From: Caprimulgus europaeus | Taxonomy: Eukaryota > Chordata > Aves > Caprimulgiformes > Caprimulgidae | Assembly: GCA_907165065.1 (NCBI GenBank) | Contig: OU015525.1 | Coordinates: 45,676,037-45,740,036, forward strand | DNA: 64,000 nt | Direction of reading: 5' to 3' | Part shown: positions 26,061 through 39,800 of the stretch, one piece after another | Numbering within the stretch: position 1 is the stretch's first letter | Layout: each line of letters opens with the position of its first letter | Notes under the pieces: generated by a model | Databases searched by the model: none | The model's input: only the letters and a program-made list of their open reading frames with translations | Told to the model about the DNA's origin: nothing | Translations under genes and position numbers: made by a program

Positions 26061-29000
26061 CACCAGGCACAGGGCGTTAGAGACACCTGAATTAGTGGGT
26101 TTTAGTAGTAGATGCACAAAAGACAAAGAAAGAGGTAAAACAATCTCTACATTCCAATATAAGTCTACACAGGAGTGCCAATAAAAGTTACACTAATTTG
26201 TTAAACTCAGTTTATTAAATCTGATGATTACACATGGAAGGGTAACACATTTTTAACTCAGCCTGTGTGTTTGTGAATTTTACGTTGGACCAATATTTGC
26301 TGTGATAATTTGATATGCTGTTACTTATTTTTAATGGAGGTTTTTTTTTTAAATAGTATAGGTATACAAACAGTGGTGAAACCATAGCTTCCTGAAAGTC
26401 AAGTTATATTTTTAAAAGTTCAGTATGATTCTCAGAAAGGATAAATTAAAAATAGGGTTAATTATGTATCAAAGTGCAATATACATTTAAAGTTCAATAA
26501 TGGGGAAATGTAGCCATTTCAAACAAAATGTAAAGAATTAACATTGTCTTCCCAGAAAAACCTGTCCACTTTTTTCTATTAAACTAGCTATATTAAAGAT
26601 ATATAGATCATTAACATAATGAAAAAGAATGCATAAAAACAGTCTAATAGAACAACTCTCACCTTTTGGATATTTCTTGACAAGGTCAGAACTGCATCAG
26701 GATAACTCCTGATTTTGAGAAGTTATTTTTATCCTGAAATTCTAATTCCAAATGTCTCAGTAGACTTGAGAAGCCAAAGTTAGATCCCTTAATGTGGACT
26801 AGAGAAAAACAGGTGATAAGCCAAACAAAATGTTGCTTTATATATCTGCACCTCTACTTAAATAACTTCCTCGAGTCCAGTCACCTCTCCCAAAGCAATG
26901 ACACGGCAGCAAAAAGACAAAGAAATTGCCTCATTCAGCACTGTGTTTCAGGAGGGGTAGATTTAGATTTACTAGCAATTACAGCTACATAGCTAAAGGA
27001 ATTTTAAGTTAATTAATTAAGTCTTAAAAGTTCTGTGCCTTTTTGTTACTTTGGAGTAAGTTTTATTGGAATTTATGGATCCCTGAACTGTGGATTAATT
27101 TTCACTTCAATGAAATCCTATGCAAACACATTTTTTATGAGCATTATTCAGGCTTACTTCTCTTGGCTATAGTGTATACTGTGTTCAGACTGATTATTTT
27201 TACCAGAAATGTCACCCAGGTTCTACCTACAGTTACCTCCTAAGTGTACCAAGCACACCCTGGAGTCCTGCTCACCAAATGTCCTCACCATGTGTTTTCA
27301 GAGGCCAAAGTGGTAGTTTCAACTCTTTTGCAAGGTAAGATTTCCTTTCAATGAAAAAAACATCAGAAGTAAGCTGATGCATGACTCTAATATGGAACTG
27401 GGATGTGGACAGGGTATGTATTCAGCAGCACTGGAACAGGTAATTTAGACATAAATCTTGGTCACCAAGACTGATGTATCAATTAATACCCAGGACAGCA
27501 ACTCCATTGCCACAAATAACTTGGATAACAGAGTCCTGAGGAAAGCTAGAGATGATATGAACAGGATGTTCATCGATGGAAGCTTGCTTTTCCACTCTTC
27601 ACTGAATGCCCCTTCAGCAGAAAGTGGTGGAACCGTGCTTTCACACAGCTCACATAAGCCAAAAATAAGAAGTATTATGTTGGGACTTGTGAGACTGTAT
27701 AAAGAGTTTTGCATTTTTTCCCAGTTTGTAATTGAGAAGCAAACAGAGGAAGGACATTCAAAAGATAAATAGTGAAAAACAGGAGAATAAGACAATAATA
27801 ATAACCAGTACTGTTGCTACTTATAAATGATAAAATTAATAAAAAATAACTACAAGAATAATACTATTTTCTTTATCATAACAAAGTTTGAGTTTAGTGT
27901 TAGAAGGAAAGTATTTTCCTTTATTTTTCTATGTATTTTTCCATTTGACAGCTCTGAGGACACAAAATTGCAGAAACAGAAATCAAACAAAGCTGGTATG
28001 TTGTTTTGATGTATTGCCATATACTGAAGAGTCCTATTCAGAGACCAGAATAAAATGAAAAATCCAAAATAAATGTGAGAGAGAAGGACAGTCCTTGTGT
28101 TAGAAAGACAAAAATAGAAAAAAAATTATCAGACCCTATTCTCGTTCACAGAGGAGCAACTGTGATTCTGTGATCCTGTAACTTGTTTATCCATGCAGAC
28201 CTCCTGCTGGCTTTCCTTGATTTCCTATTTGTAGGGATGGACCATTCTTGGGCTCAGAGTAAGTAAACCTTGAAAATCAGCTAGCTCTCCTGGATCCCCT
28301 TTTCTCTAAGGCTGTATCCCTTGGGACTCTCCTAAGCAGATCCTTGGACTTGAGAGTGTATAAAAGAATCACCCTGCACCTTAAACACATCAAACTGGGC
28401 CTCCATTATCCTTTGGAGATTAAAATTTTCCCTAGGAAAATGAGGACTTGTCTCAAAGACCAAACACCCCTTGGTTCCCTCAAAATGTTGTCAGCCAACA
28501 AGTGTTGAGCAATTAAACTCCAAGGGTCCAAAAGAATTAAAGCAAAGCCAGCAGACGCAGGAGACACAGTACCACTGGAGAAGTCAGAGCAGTAAAATGA
28601 GAAGGAAAGTAGGTATGGAAGAGATACAAACAGAAGGTTAGAAGAGGAACTGGAAAAAGGTTACATTTGTGAGGCACAGGAGAGAGAACGAAAAATGAGA
28701 GTGTTTACACTATCAATGCAGAAAAATCCAATATTGTGATTACGCAGAATACAATGAAAATTTCAAAATGTTTCATAAATACTGGAGAAAGGAATTCTTT
28801 TCTCTATTAGAGCTCTTCAGTTTTCTTTCTACCTTCTGTGAAGTAAATTCTGGCTTTCAGAAGTACAGTTGACTAATATGGCATGTTTAGAGAGAAGGAA
28901 AGAACCAAACTATACTGGAATAAAGTTCAGATGATAGATGTGTGATGCTGAAGCCAACAGTATAAGCAAGCCACATCTGTATTTTCCTCTTGAGAACATA

Positions 29001-31639
29001 AGAGTGCTAAGTTGCTGAATGAGAAAAACTACTAGGAAACACAACAATAAAGAGATCATGAATAAAATCTGCAACTATGTTAATCTTACACTTACAGCTT
29101 TTCAATAAAGCACAGTAACAAGTGATATAAGGAAGTGTACATCCTTAAGACCAGGAGGCTAAAAAGTTCTTTGCACAGACTCAGCCCCACTCTTAGGGTT
29201 ACCATATTATTGCCTGAGATTTTCCAGCTACAGTTGTGTCTATAGTGCACATGCAGTGAGTCTGATATGCCCAGGATCTACCAAATATACTGATGACCAA
29301 GCTATGCCCATAAAAGTGACGCATCTCAAACTCCTCATATGCTTGTGCCTTCACACATCACCTATACAACTCAGGTACAGGAAATAAACCCTATATATCT
29401 TGACGGACACCTTGGCTACAGCTATGATTTTAAATTAAGAAGTGTCCAGGACCTTTGCCAGCATTTAAACATGATCATGCTTACTAATACACTGCAGAAA
29501 TATCCTCTGCTGAGGTTCTGGCCTGCACCAAGAAGCATCATTCCAGGAGAGTCCTGAGGTTGGCTCTGCCAATTGGCCTGAGAGCTCACGAGCATTCCCA
29601 GGCACAGGTAACTCAGTAGCTTTGATGGAGCCACTGGGACCTGCTGGACAGCAAGAAATTACCCTGTCTACTTGGGTAATTCTTTTCAGCAGAAAAAGAG
29701 GGCCATGGCAGACACGATCTGTGACAAGGACGTACTTGTATGCATAACATATCCAAACACAGATGTAATTAAGAAGTAATGGCAATTAGTAGCACCCATG
29801 TACTTTGGGATAGTTCATGTGCTTGTGCTGTCTAGAGTAGCTGCAGTCCCAGTTTCTTCAGCGTGAATACTGTTAATTCATGCATTTTTCAGTAGGAGGC
29901 TGAGTATAAAATATGTTAATAACTTTGAGGGTGTAAGCAGGCAGACAACTAAATAGTAATAATTTAAAAATATAAGTTTATTATGTAAACTCAAGTATTT
30001 TATTAATAAAATCCTATAATTTAAGCAATAATAAACCTACTTCTCTATGCCTTCGATCTCCAATATAAGAAAGTCCATGTGTATAAATGCCATACTCTTT
30101 AATAACATTTTGTATCAACCAGCAGAAGGATTATTTCTGAGGCACAAACAAGAAGTGTTTACTTTTCTAAATGTCTCATTAGCATTTATTTCTTCTACAC
30201 TCCTGCCTCTGCCAAAGCTGAGTCCTGTCCTCCTTGGTAGAACGAGAGAGAATTTATTTATTTTCCACAACAGCTGCTTCTTGGCAAAGTGACAGGGGCA
30301 TTACTGCACGGGGCTGATAGCAGCAGCCGCACCGTGGGTTTCACTGCACTTTAGTTGGAAGTTCAGATTTGGGGTCTTTCTGCATATGCATGCTAGTTCC
30401 AAATAAATTGCACTCTATTCTAAGGAAAAATATCAAAACATAACCAATGCCAGTGGGTTTCTTTATTTTCTGTGTACGTGCTTTGAATATGACTGTCCTC
30501 CAAACAAGAGTTTTTACTGCATGCACTTGTAATGCCTCTGCATAAGGTGGCCCAGAACCATATATTAACATTAGAGGAAATAGTTTCTCACTCCTTGGCA
30601 AGTGATACAGATCTTTACACAGATAAAACAAACAAAAAAATTGATCTAAAATACTATAATTGTGAAGTGGTACGCATGCACACTTTCTAACACCAGGGCA
30701 GATAACTACAAGCTATATAGCCACAGAGAATCAGGGAAAATGCAAAATGTGTAGCAAGGTAACAAAGTGAAGCTGATGTTAATTCACTGTTTATGATAGG
30801 TGAAGCAGTCCTTTGAAATGTATATTTTGTAAAATCTATAAAATGGATTTAATCTATTAGGTTCTCAATTTTTAAACTATACAGACATGATGCTCCTTAT
30901 TAATTACTTCACTGGTTTACTATAGTTAGTTTTTCTGCTCATTCTCTAATATTCAATACACAGTTCTCTTTGTTTCAGCACTAGCTGAAGCTTGATAAAA
31001 GCATGCTGTATCAAAGTACTGCTTTCTTCCTATTGTGTCCTTACGATCTTAATGCTACAATTCATCTGTTGTATATTTTATATTATTGATCTTGGAGACC
31101 TTGAAATCCATTTGACCTTTTAATTTTTAGAACTTCATAATAACGGCTGATAGGTATTTTAATATTTAAAATTACTTTATGGACTGGAACTGTCCAGAGT
31201 TTTCTTGTGTTTATTTTTCAGTAGAACCTAAGTTTTGAAGAAGCAAGTCAATTTTACTGCAGAGAAGGGAGAAGTATAGCCAGCAGACAGCTTTTAATAA
31301 CACTTCCTTTTCGTGAGCACTTCTTTCCTTGAGGAAAGGTAGTACACAGAAAGTGGCAACCAATAGTACAAGCATGTAAGGGTGAAATCCCAAGCACAAA
31401 ATTAAGTTTGACCAGCAAAGGACATTAAAACCAACAAAAAAGTCACTCTTGAAATACACCAGGAGTAAGAGAAACACTAAGGTCCCAGTCGGTCAGCTAC
31501 TTAATGGAGAGGGAAAGCCACCCCTAAAAATGTTGACTGTAATCAGATAATCTACACAATTGGTACCAGAGACAAAAGGGTAGTATCTCAGCTGTGAATA
31601 GGTTAGAGAGTACTTGTATGAGCTACGTATTTTAGAAGA
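26061..31639. other. AT-rich intergenic stretch, no gene seen
   Basis: No coding exon, RNA gene or named repeat is supported. Open frames are short and lack domains (for example 27458-27772 plus and 29465-29785 minus). Confidence 0.5.
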
Positions 31640-33105
31640 ACTTGAGCATAATAGACTTCACTGGATAGCACACGAAGAGGTGGTTGATTCAGTCACAGGG
31701 CCCTTGGGAGTCAACTTCCAGAACTCATGAAAATGGGTAATGTAAGGAAGACTGCAGAAGGACAGATATAATAAGCACCTATATTTCAAAGAGGGAAACA
31801 GGCAGAGTGGAGGGAAGTAGTATTATCAGCTTTATTTCACTCTCTGGAAAAATGCTAGCACAAGTTAATAGTGTATAAGCACTCTCAGAGATAAAAAGTA
31901 AACCAGCAATGGTCAACATGAATTTGTCAAGACGCTGAGTCAACCCAGTCTAACTTCCTTCCATGACAGAGTAACAGGCACCGTGACTGAGGAGCAGTAG
32001 ATATCAAAATTCCAGTAAAGCTTTTAGCACTACTTCCATGACATTTTCATAAGTAAACTGGAAAAATATGGTCTAGACAAAACTGTTACTCAGTTAGTCA
32101 CAAGTGGGTGGAAAACCGTTCTCACACAATCATAGCAGCAACCATAGCAGAGTCAGTTCTGGCATGGCTTCAGTTCCAGCATTTTAGATAGCAAGCTGGG
32201 TGATGGGACAGCGAGTTCTGAGCAGGAGACTGGGCTCAATGACCTACTGAGAGCCCTTCCAACAGGAACTATCCTGTGATATTGTGGTCCTGTTTTCTGA
32301 ATTTGCAGATGATACCTATCTGGGAAATACTGTTAGCTTGTTGGTGGATAAGGTCAGAATTTAATCTTAACAAGCTCAAGTTATGATTTAAAACCTTAAG
32401 ATAGCACTAAGTGACGGTAAATAGAATATTCTACACTTAGAAAAGATTGTTTAAATACAGGGTGGGGAAGAAGCAGCTAGAAGCAGTTTTACCAGGAAGG
32501 ATACAGGGGCTACTGGGACCAACCTGAACCTGAGTTAAACAGGCCATGAACAAACCAAGCACTGTTCTAGGACACAGGAGCTCAGTTCTAGCCTCTAAGG
32601 TATGCAAACCAATACTACCTCTTTGCTCAGTCTCAGCTGAGATAATGTATTCACTCTCGGGAACTGAATGGCAAGAAGGATTTGAACTAACTGGAGAGAG
32701 TTCACCAAAGATCAATGAAATAGATAAGAGGTTGTAAAACATGACCTATAAAGAAAGGCTGAATATTAGGATTGTTTAGCTTAAACAATGGAAAACCAAG
32801 AGAGACAAATTAACAGACTAACTATCTAATAGACTGCTGGAAAAAGGAAAGGAAAAAGTTATTTTCAGTGTCTGTGAAGTGTAGATAATACTGAATGGGC
32901 TTAACCAGCAGCGAGGGAAATTTGGGTTAAACATTAGGATAAGCTCTCTAATTGTCAGAACAGTGAAGCACTGAAACAAACTGGTGGTGGGAGGCCCTGC
33001 AGTGTGGGTGACGCACATCACCCTCCACAGCAGCTTGAGCCCACTGGGGACAGGAGGGACAAGTTGGCCTGCAGATTTCTGGCAATCCTGTTTTTGAGAT
33101 TCTAT
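31640..33105 (+). mobile_element. Very old, degenerate CR1 LINE, interrupted
   Basis: Scattered pieces in the right order identify an old CR1 copy on the plus strand. A TATTTCAAAGAGGGAAACAG segment near 31781 corresponds to the FKxGN block. A TTTGCAGATGATACCTATCT segment near 32302 corresponds to FADDTYL. Later pieces match the distal coding region and the C-terminal region near 32880-33000. A 3'-end-like piece at about 32225-32285 sits before the RT core, which suggests that a younger CR1 tail was inserted in the middle, or that the element is rearranged. The frame is destroyed throughout. It is clearly older than the copies at 115-1310 and 13050-14476. Confidence 0.7.
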
Positions 33106-33117
33106 AATAAGTGAATA

Positions 33118-33228
33118 ATATCAGCCTTCTTTTTGCAGCACCAGAAAGTACCCTAATATTTAATCTTGATTTATATCAGCCTTCTTTTTGCAGCACCAGA
33201 AAGTACCCTAATATTTAATCTTGATTTA
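33118..33228. repeat. Perfect 55-bp tandem duplication (2 copies)
   Basis: The 55-bp unit starting ATATCAGCCTTCTTTTTGCA occurs at 33118-33172 and again at 33173-33227 with no mismatch that I can see; one further base also matches. It lies just beyond the old CR1 remnant. The lack of divergence implies a recent duplication or an assembly artefact. Confidence 0.93.
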
Positions 33229-35563
33229 AGTGTACTTCATAGCCCACTTTCCTAATGCCTTACTCTCTTTTGGTAGTTCTTAAATATAATTTTGGGGGTT
33301 TTTAACCATATCACAATCATCAGATGCCAGAGAGAAGAACCCCTTGTGACTGAAACCTCACACATATTTCTTTCTATTCCTCCAAAGCATTATTTCATTT
33401 TTTTCTCATGTCTCTATAAATCCTTTTTTATTAAATATTAAAGTACCATTGGCACTAGCATACACATCATTCCTCTTTACTGTCACTTACACAGTTCATA
33501 AAGATGTTGATAGTATTTCTCTGAAAATTTAGAAGATGCAGAATGGAGGTCTGTACCTCAAGTCCAGTAATACTCCACAAAGTTCTTCGAATTTCATGGC
33601 TATTTTCACTGTCCTCCCATTTCATAGTAAAGGAACAGAAAAGACAAATGCATATTTTTACCACCCAGATTAATTCTGCTCTTACTTAACTAAAATAAGT
33701 GACACTGAATGTGTTTCTAGATTACTTTTTAAACTGTCTTAGACAGTGAAGAACATCGATCATCAGACTTGCCTAGCAATGCTAGCAAGGACTTTTAGAA
33801 ACATGAAACTAAAGCAAGGCTCTGAAATTCCTATTTTAAGAAATGAAAACAAGGATCCTTAATTTGCAAAATGCTGAGCATACAGTAACTTTTAAATTTC
33901 CTAACCAGAAATATTGTACAACACCATCAAACAGCCATTTTTACAAACCCAACCATCAAGTTTTATAATGTTATATTACCAGCTAGCTGTGGATCTATTT
34001 TTCCTTAAATATTTAAATTTCTCTCCCAGTTTAGAGCCATGAAAGATGGTCCTGATATTCACAATCCTATACAGGATCACTTGTTCCAAAAACATAAATA
34101 AACTTTCTCACTAGTCTTAGGCTGACTCTCTCCTTACCTATGCTTATTCTCAGTGACAATCTGCTTTGGCTGTGTTTTCCTAAGAACATTTATTTGGACT
34201 TGTTGAACTGCAAATGCTCACTTCTGGACAGAACCCAGGACTACGGTCTATTCTGGCTGCTGTGGATCAGCTCCAGCTCACATGCATTAAAATATGTGAG
34301 GCTTGGACTTTCCCACTCAATAACCTAAAGGAAGTCAAGGATCATATGTTAAGATTATTGCATTTTCACAGCTAATTTTATTCTTCTACCCAAAGACTCC
34401 ATACCATGCTGCACAATGCATATGTAAATGAGTGAAAAAGGGTCAGGTACTGCATACAAATCTCTCCACCATTGCTCAGATTCGCTCCTTTAAAAGCCAG
34501 AAATGCAAACATCAGTAGCAATGATGAATGTTGGGCTGAGAGTTCACAATCAGGGAGTGTGAAAAAGTGATTTGCAGGATAGAACTGACAAACTGGGAAG
34601 GAATCAGAAGCAAATAAGACTATAGTAAGGCCAAATATTTAAAAAATCCACAAAACAAAACCAAACATATCTCCTTAATATCAAGTCTGTTGTTTACTCA
34701 ACATAGCAAGATTTCTTATTAACAGAAGTCAGTTATCCAATATATTCAGTTTATTTTGAGATGTGTTTTTTCTATGTGGAATCTTAAACTGTCCTCTGCC
34801 CTGGTGGTACATGCATGAGAATGCTCAGAGATATTGGAAGAAAGTGCTCAGATTTTTGTCAGAAAGACATGGAGATAAGACCCTGAAGGCTGAACTAAGC
34901 TCTACGAGACCAGGACAAAGGACACAGAACAGAAAAGTTTTAGAAAAATGACCTGTACACAGAAATTCACATTTATCCAGGGTGTCATCAGCTTCCAAAA
35001 AGTACAATCCAGACATTTTCCCCCATGGATACATGAAACAATTGTTGTTGACTTCATCACTGCTGGTGAGTCAATCAGCACCTCCCAGGCTGGGAGCACA
35101 AACATTCAGAACTTAAAAGCAAATGGCTGCTGTTTAACTCCGACGTAATGAACTCCTCTCATCAGTGTCTGCTCTGTATTTGTGGAGTACCAGTGTTCAG
35201 GTGTCTGACTTGTCTCAACAAGCATTGCTTTATTTCTCCCTCTCTAGCTCAGTTTCCATAAAAAACTGCACTAATAACATACTCCATCTCCACAAGCAAC
35301 TACCAGCAGGTACCAGTGCCTGTGACTTCCTTCTCATGTAGAGCTGTCCTCAGGGTGGTACAGCTCAAACACAGTGATTGCTATTTGGTGGTCCTTCAAC
35401 TGCAAGCCATGTCATCCAACAAAGGCCAGGCTTGATAACAGCATGCCCTCCACATGCCAAACAGTGATAAAATACTTGCATATTCATTTGTTAAGTGCCT
35501 TGAGACAAAAAGAGCTGTGTTGCTGTTTCTCTTCTTCCACAAGTGGTAAAGGAAATGGCAAGG

Positions 35564-35586
<23 letters not shown>
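35564..35586. repeat. Poly-A run (23 A)
   Basis: An uninterrupted run of 23 adenines. I looked for a processed transcript upstream and recognised none. Confidence 0.85.
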
Positions 35587-35594
<8 letters not shown>

Positions 35595-35763
35595 TCTGGC
35601 CTGGGGAAGAATTTTTTCCAGTGTATCAGTACTTCACTTCCACAGACTGCATGGCTTAGTGCTTCCAAAGGTTGCCAAAGTTGCCAAGTGCAGAGAAAGA
35701 TGATGAGCTTCAGGGCATGATTTCTGTCTAAAGCTAAGTTCCGGGACCGGCAGGGAAGGAGGG

Positions 35764-35795
35764 CTTGTTTTCACTACAACTTGTTTTCACTACAA
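35764..35795. repeat. Perfect 16-bp tandem duplication
   Basis: The unit CTTGTTTTCACTACAA occurs twice head to tail, followed by the first two bases of a third copy. Confidence 0.9.
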
Positions 35796-36839
35796 CTAAA
35801 GCCCCACACTGAAGAAAAGCAAACCCAGAAAGTATTCATGGTTGGTTTTCTCCGTGCTATGTGCCTCTGCTGAGGGACAGGAAAACTGAAGAGGAGACCA
35901 TAGCAGCGAGTTTTCTCCTGGTGCCATCTGCTGACTGAAATCAGACACCGTAAGTCTGGGAGACCCAAGGAGAGCACATGGACTTAAAAGAAACTACAAG
36001 GCTTAACTTACTAATACTTACAAATACTTGGTCTTTTGCAAACACCACAGAAAAGCCAAATATTTATTTTTTAAAGATTAAATAAAAATGTGCAGAAATA
36101 TTTTATGGGTTTTAAAAAGAAAAAAGAAGGAAAAGGACAAAAGTGAATATTCAACTAATACAGATTTAAGAAATTGATTTGCATTCCACTCATTAGATGA
36201 AAAATGGTGAAAAGAAATTAACCTGAAAAGCTAGTGCCGTCAGAAGCAGAGCTTGTCCCTGCTTTTGTACAGCCCCACACAAAGACAAATATCTAAGCAG
36301 AACTTAACAAGTCACATAATCAGCAACATAGTACTAGCTGGGAGGGAGTTTGCCAAGTGGGTATTGGGTATGAAAATAAGGTCATTGCTTTGAGGAACAT
36401 TAAATTGGACTGGTAGCCTTTCTTGTCCTATGGACATTTAATTTCTTCTGCTGTGGGGATGAGAAATGATGGAGATGTATGCCTGGATGCGGAGTTGTTA
36501 AGTGCGTTCTGGAGAGGGTTGCAGATGGAGGCAAAGTTCTAAAATACAGTGGGCATTAACTACCCAAAGCAATATAATGACTTTCATCCAAAAACTATTC
36601 TACTTGCAACAACTTAATATACAACACCTACTTTTATTTTACTAGTATAAGATGATTAATACTTGAGTTACATCAGAAGTCATTCAGACTGTCTTACATT
36701 ATTGTCATTTAAAAATCCTTTACAAAGGGCCACTTTTTCTCTCACATTTGTCTGTCAACAACCTGTACATACAACAGATGTGCACAAGCAGGATCTCCTG
36801 CCTAAGGCACTGAACATAAAATAAATAAACAAATGACAA

Positions 36840-39800
36840 ATATTATTTTATTTCTTTATTTTTTTCAGAATATTTTGATATTGAAGCCCAAGTTGTTATT
36901 TTTAAGGGACAGGGAAGGGGAAAAGGAAAGGGAAAAGAGAGAAGTTATGAAGACAAATTATTTTATTTAATTTATGGTTTCATGAATGGTCATTTCTGTA
37001 GGCAACAAAATATTGTTTTCTTAAAAAAAAAAAAAAGAAACAGCACCATTAAAGAAAGCATGATCCCTGAATTCTAAACAAAACACTGTCTTGAAACAAA
37101 AAAAAATGGCTAAAATGCTTGTTTCGCCCAGTCACATCTGGTGGAGTAACAAAAGGAAGCATAACAGCATTAAACTCTATCAATCCCACTGAAACCAACT
37201 ATACCCCCTTCTGAAGATTCAGAGAACCACTTTCTGACCTCGTCCTGTGGGAATAATATTTTCTTTGGTAGAGGACTGAAGGAGGGAATTTACTTCACTG
37301 AATGCAGATAGAAAAAATATCTATGCACGCTAGGCATCTCCCCAATAAATTTGTATTTCTCATGCATGTTAGGTATGAGTGGATTTCACATTGCTGTTAT
37401 ACTGCAGGAATAATACTGCCCTATAAAGGCATAGAATGGCTAATGTCAAACAGATGTAAACATTCAGAATACTGACAAAAAAATTACATACACACAAAAA
37501 ACCCTGTACTGAAAATGTGAATCGAGTTAAGTTTCTGTAAAGCAGAAAAAAATATTTTACAGCAATACAAGAGAAGTATGGCAACAAAGTAAAGCACTTT
37601 CCTTGTAACATTCATGAACAGTACAAATACAACAAAGTTATTCTACGGACTAAATTATTCTTTAACTATCAAATATAGTACAAAGCGAAATATTATGTGC
37701 TATAAAAGAAGCAGCTCCTTAAATTAGACTAAAAAATGCTTTTTTTTTGTTTTGTTGGTTTGACAGTGACAAAGCATGATGACCGAAGACAACAGGATTT
37801 CATAGATTCAGAAACATTTAGCTACACAGGTCCATGATAAAACCACTGAATATTTTGTTGCTTCCCCCGCAGTGTTCTGCAGAGCCACAGAAGATGACCC
37901 ACTGCGCTGCTGCCAGGTGACTGCAGAAGTTGTTCAGTGTTCAGTGCAGGGCCCTTCACGTGTGTCAGCTAAAATGATCCCTTTCGGTGACACTTCTCAG
38001 CTCATCTTGAGTGTTTATCCTGGTACTTCACCACACCTTGAAGAAACTGCTAAACCAGAGGCTACAATAACGACTCTGAAATTGTGCGTGTGTTCATAAG
38101 GGGAAGGGGGTGCAGCATAAGGTAATTTTACTTCAGAAATTGCATTATAAAGCACCATATGCACCAGCTCAAAAACTGTGCAAGGAATTGCAGGGCCCTG
38201 AAAAACCATCTGCACGTTCTGTAGCTTACCCTGAAAACATGCACCACCCTCAAGAAGAAAGTCTATAGTACAGAGAATATACCTTTTGCTTTATGGCTCA
38301 ACTTTGATTTTTGTCTTTTAAATGCTATTTCATGTACTAGACCTCAGCAGATAAATAAAATGCAAACAGGAAGCATCCAGTTCACCATTTCTTTTTTTTT
38401 TTTTTAACATTATTTCAAAGGGAATTTCTGCTTGGAAAATTATTTCAGAACAGGAACACACAAACATATATACTGCAAATGCCCTAATGTTATCTGCATA
38501 TCTCACAGGTATGCAATTAAAATAATAAAGAGGGAGGAAAGAAAAAAAAAAAGTGTTTCTCCCTCTCACCCAAAAGTGCTGTTCCAGGGGTAGGAGTGGG
38601 GGAACAATTCTGGAGATTTTTTTTTTTTTTAAAAAGGTAAATTATACATGCTGGACATTGGGACACATACATACGTACACACAAACATAGAGCAGTGTGT
38701 TATTTAGCAATCCTTTCACCACTTTTCAGTGCATAAACTATTAACACCCAACAATGCAAACTATATGGTCATTACAAAACACAAAGACGTTGGGCCTGAA
38801 ACCTGGGCAATTAAACAAAAAAGGATATCACTCAAAATTAACCTCTAAATGTGATTGTGTTCCTACTGAAGATCAAGGGTCACTTTCCCCCAAGCATTTC
38901 TGTGATACCAGAATCCAAGTAAGGTTTTCAGTCACACCAGGATTCAGTCAGGCTCCTATATCACCTTTTGAGTATTTTAATACCCTAAAACTATAATTTG
39001 TAACAACACTTCACAACTGTTGCTAACTAATTGGTCAAATTTATTCCTAGTGCAACTTCAATGACTCAAGAATGAAAGGAGTGGAACCGCACAATGGAAG
39101 AGTTTGGTCGGTTGTGTAATATAACATAGCACCATCCAGTCTAATGCCATTTTAAATAACATTTTATCATGACCTCACACATGCAAGTTGCAATCCTGAT
39201 ACAAAAATGACAGTATGACATGAATGCGTTACCTACCACATTAGTCACACTCTTGTCCTTTGAACAAAGTAAAATTATTTTGTGGCCGGAATATATTTCT
39301 GTATTATGTCAGTCAATTTAAGAAGTATTTTAAGATGCAAGTACAAACAAATATTGACTTATGTGCTGTGGAGAGGAAAACCTGAACTAGAAGTAAAGAT
39401 TCCCAGCAGGCTTATATAAACTTAGGTTATTAGAAGTCTAAGACTGGTTGCTCTCTTTATTTTAAATAGAAGTATCCTACCTCTACTAAGTATAAATACA
39501 ATGCAATACAATTCCAATACAAAGGCTCCTCAAATATGAATTTGATATGCATTAACTGACTAAACTCATGCTTACTCATGAGTATTTTCCAGTCACCGTT
39601 TTTCCAGCAGCTGGCATAGCACTGGATACTAATTTTCCTGTGGTTACTTTTAGGTTTTTGCTTGTCTGGTTTATTTTCCCACCAGAATGCCTGAAGTGCT
39701 GAGAAGCCATTTCTGAACTCACATGTCATAATAAGGAGCACTTTTGTATAGAAAAAATATATTATTGTATCAGCAACAAATTTGTTAGTGTAATTATAAA

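Larger units (their letters stand above)
33229..36839. other. Intergenic flank, no gene seen
   Basis: No gene is supported. The stretch contains a 23-A run (35564-35586) and a 16-bp tandem duplication (35764-35795), listed separately. Confidence 0.5.

Noticed and set aside
28150..28185. TGTGATTCTGTGATCCTG resembling a CR1 3' tail
   Set aside because: There is no CR1 body upstream; two short units alone are not enough.
35340..35586. Sequence before the 23-A run as a processed pseudogene
   Set aside because: No recognisable mRNA, no target duplication found and no coding frame; the A run is probably simple sequence.
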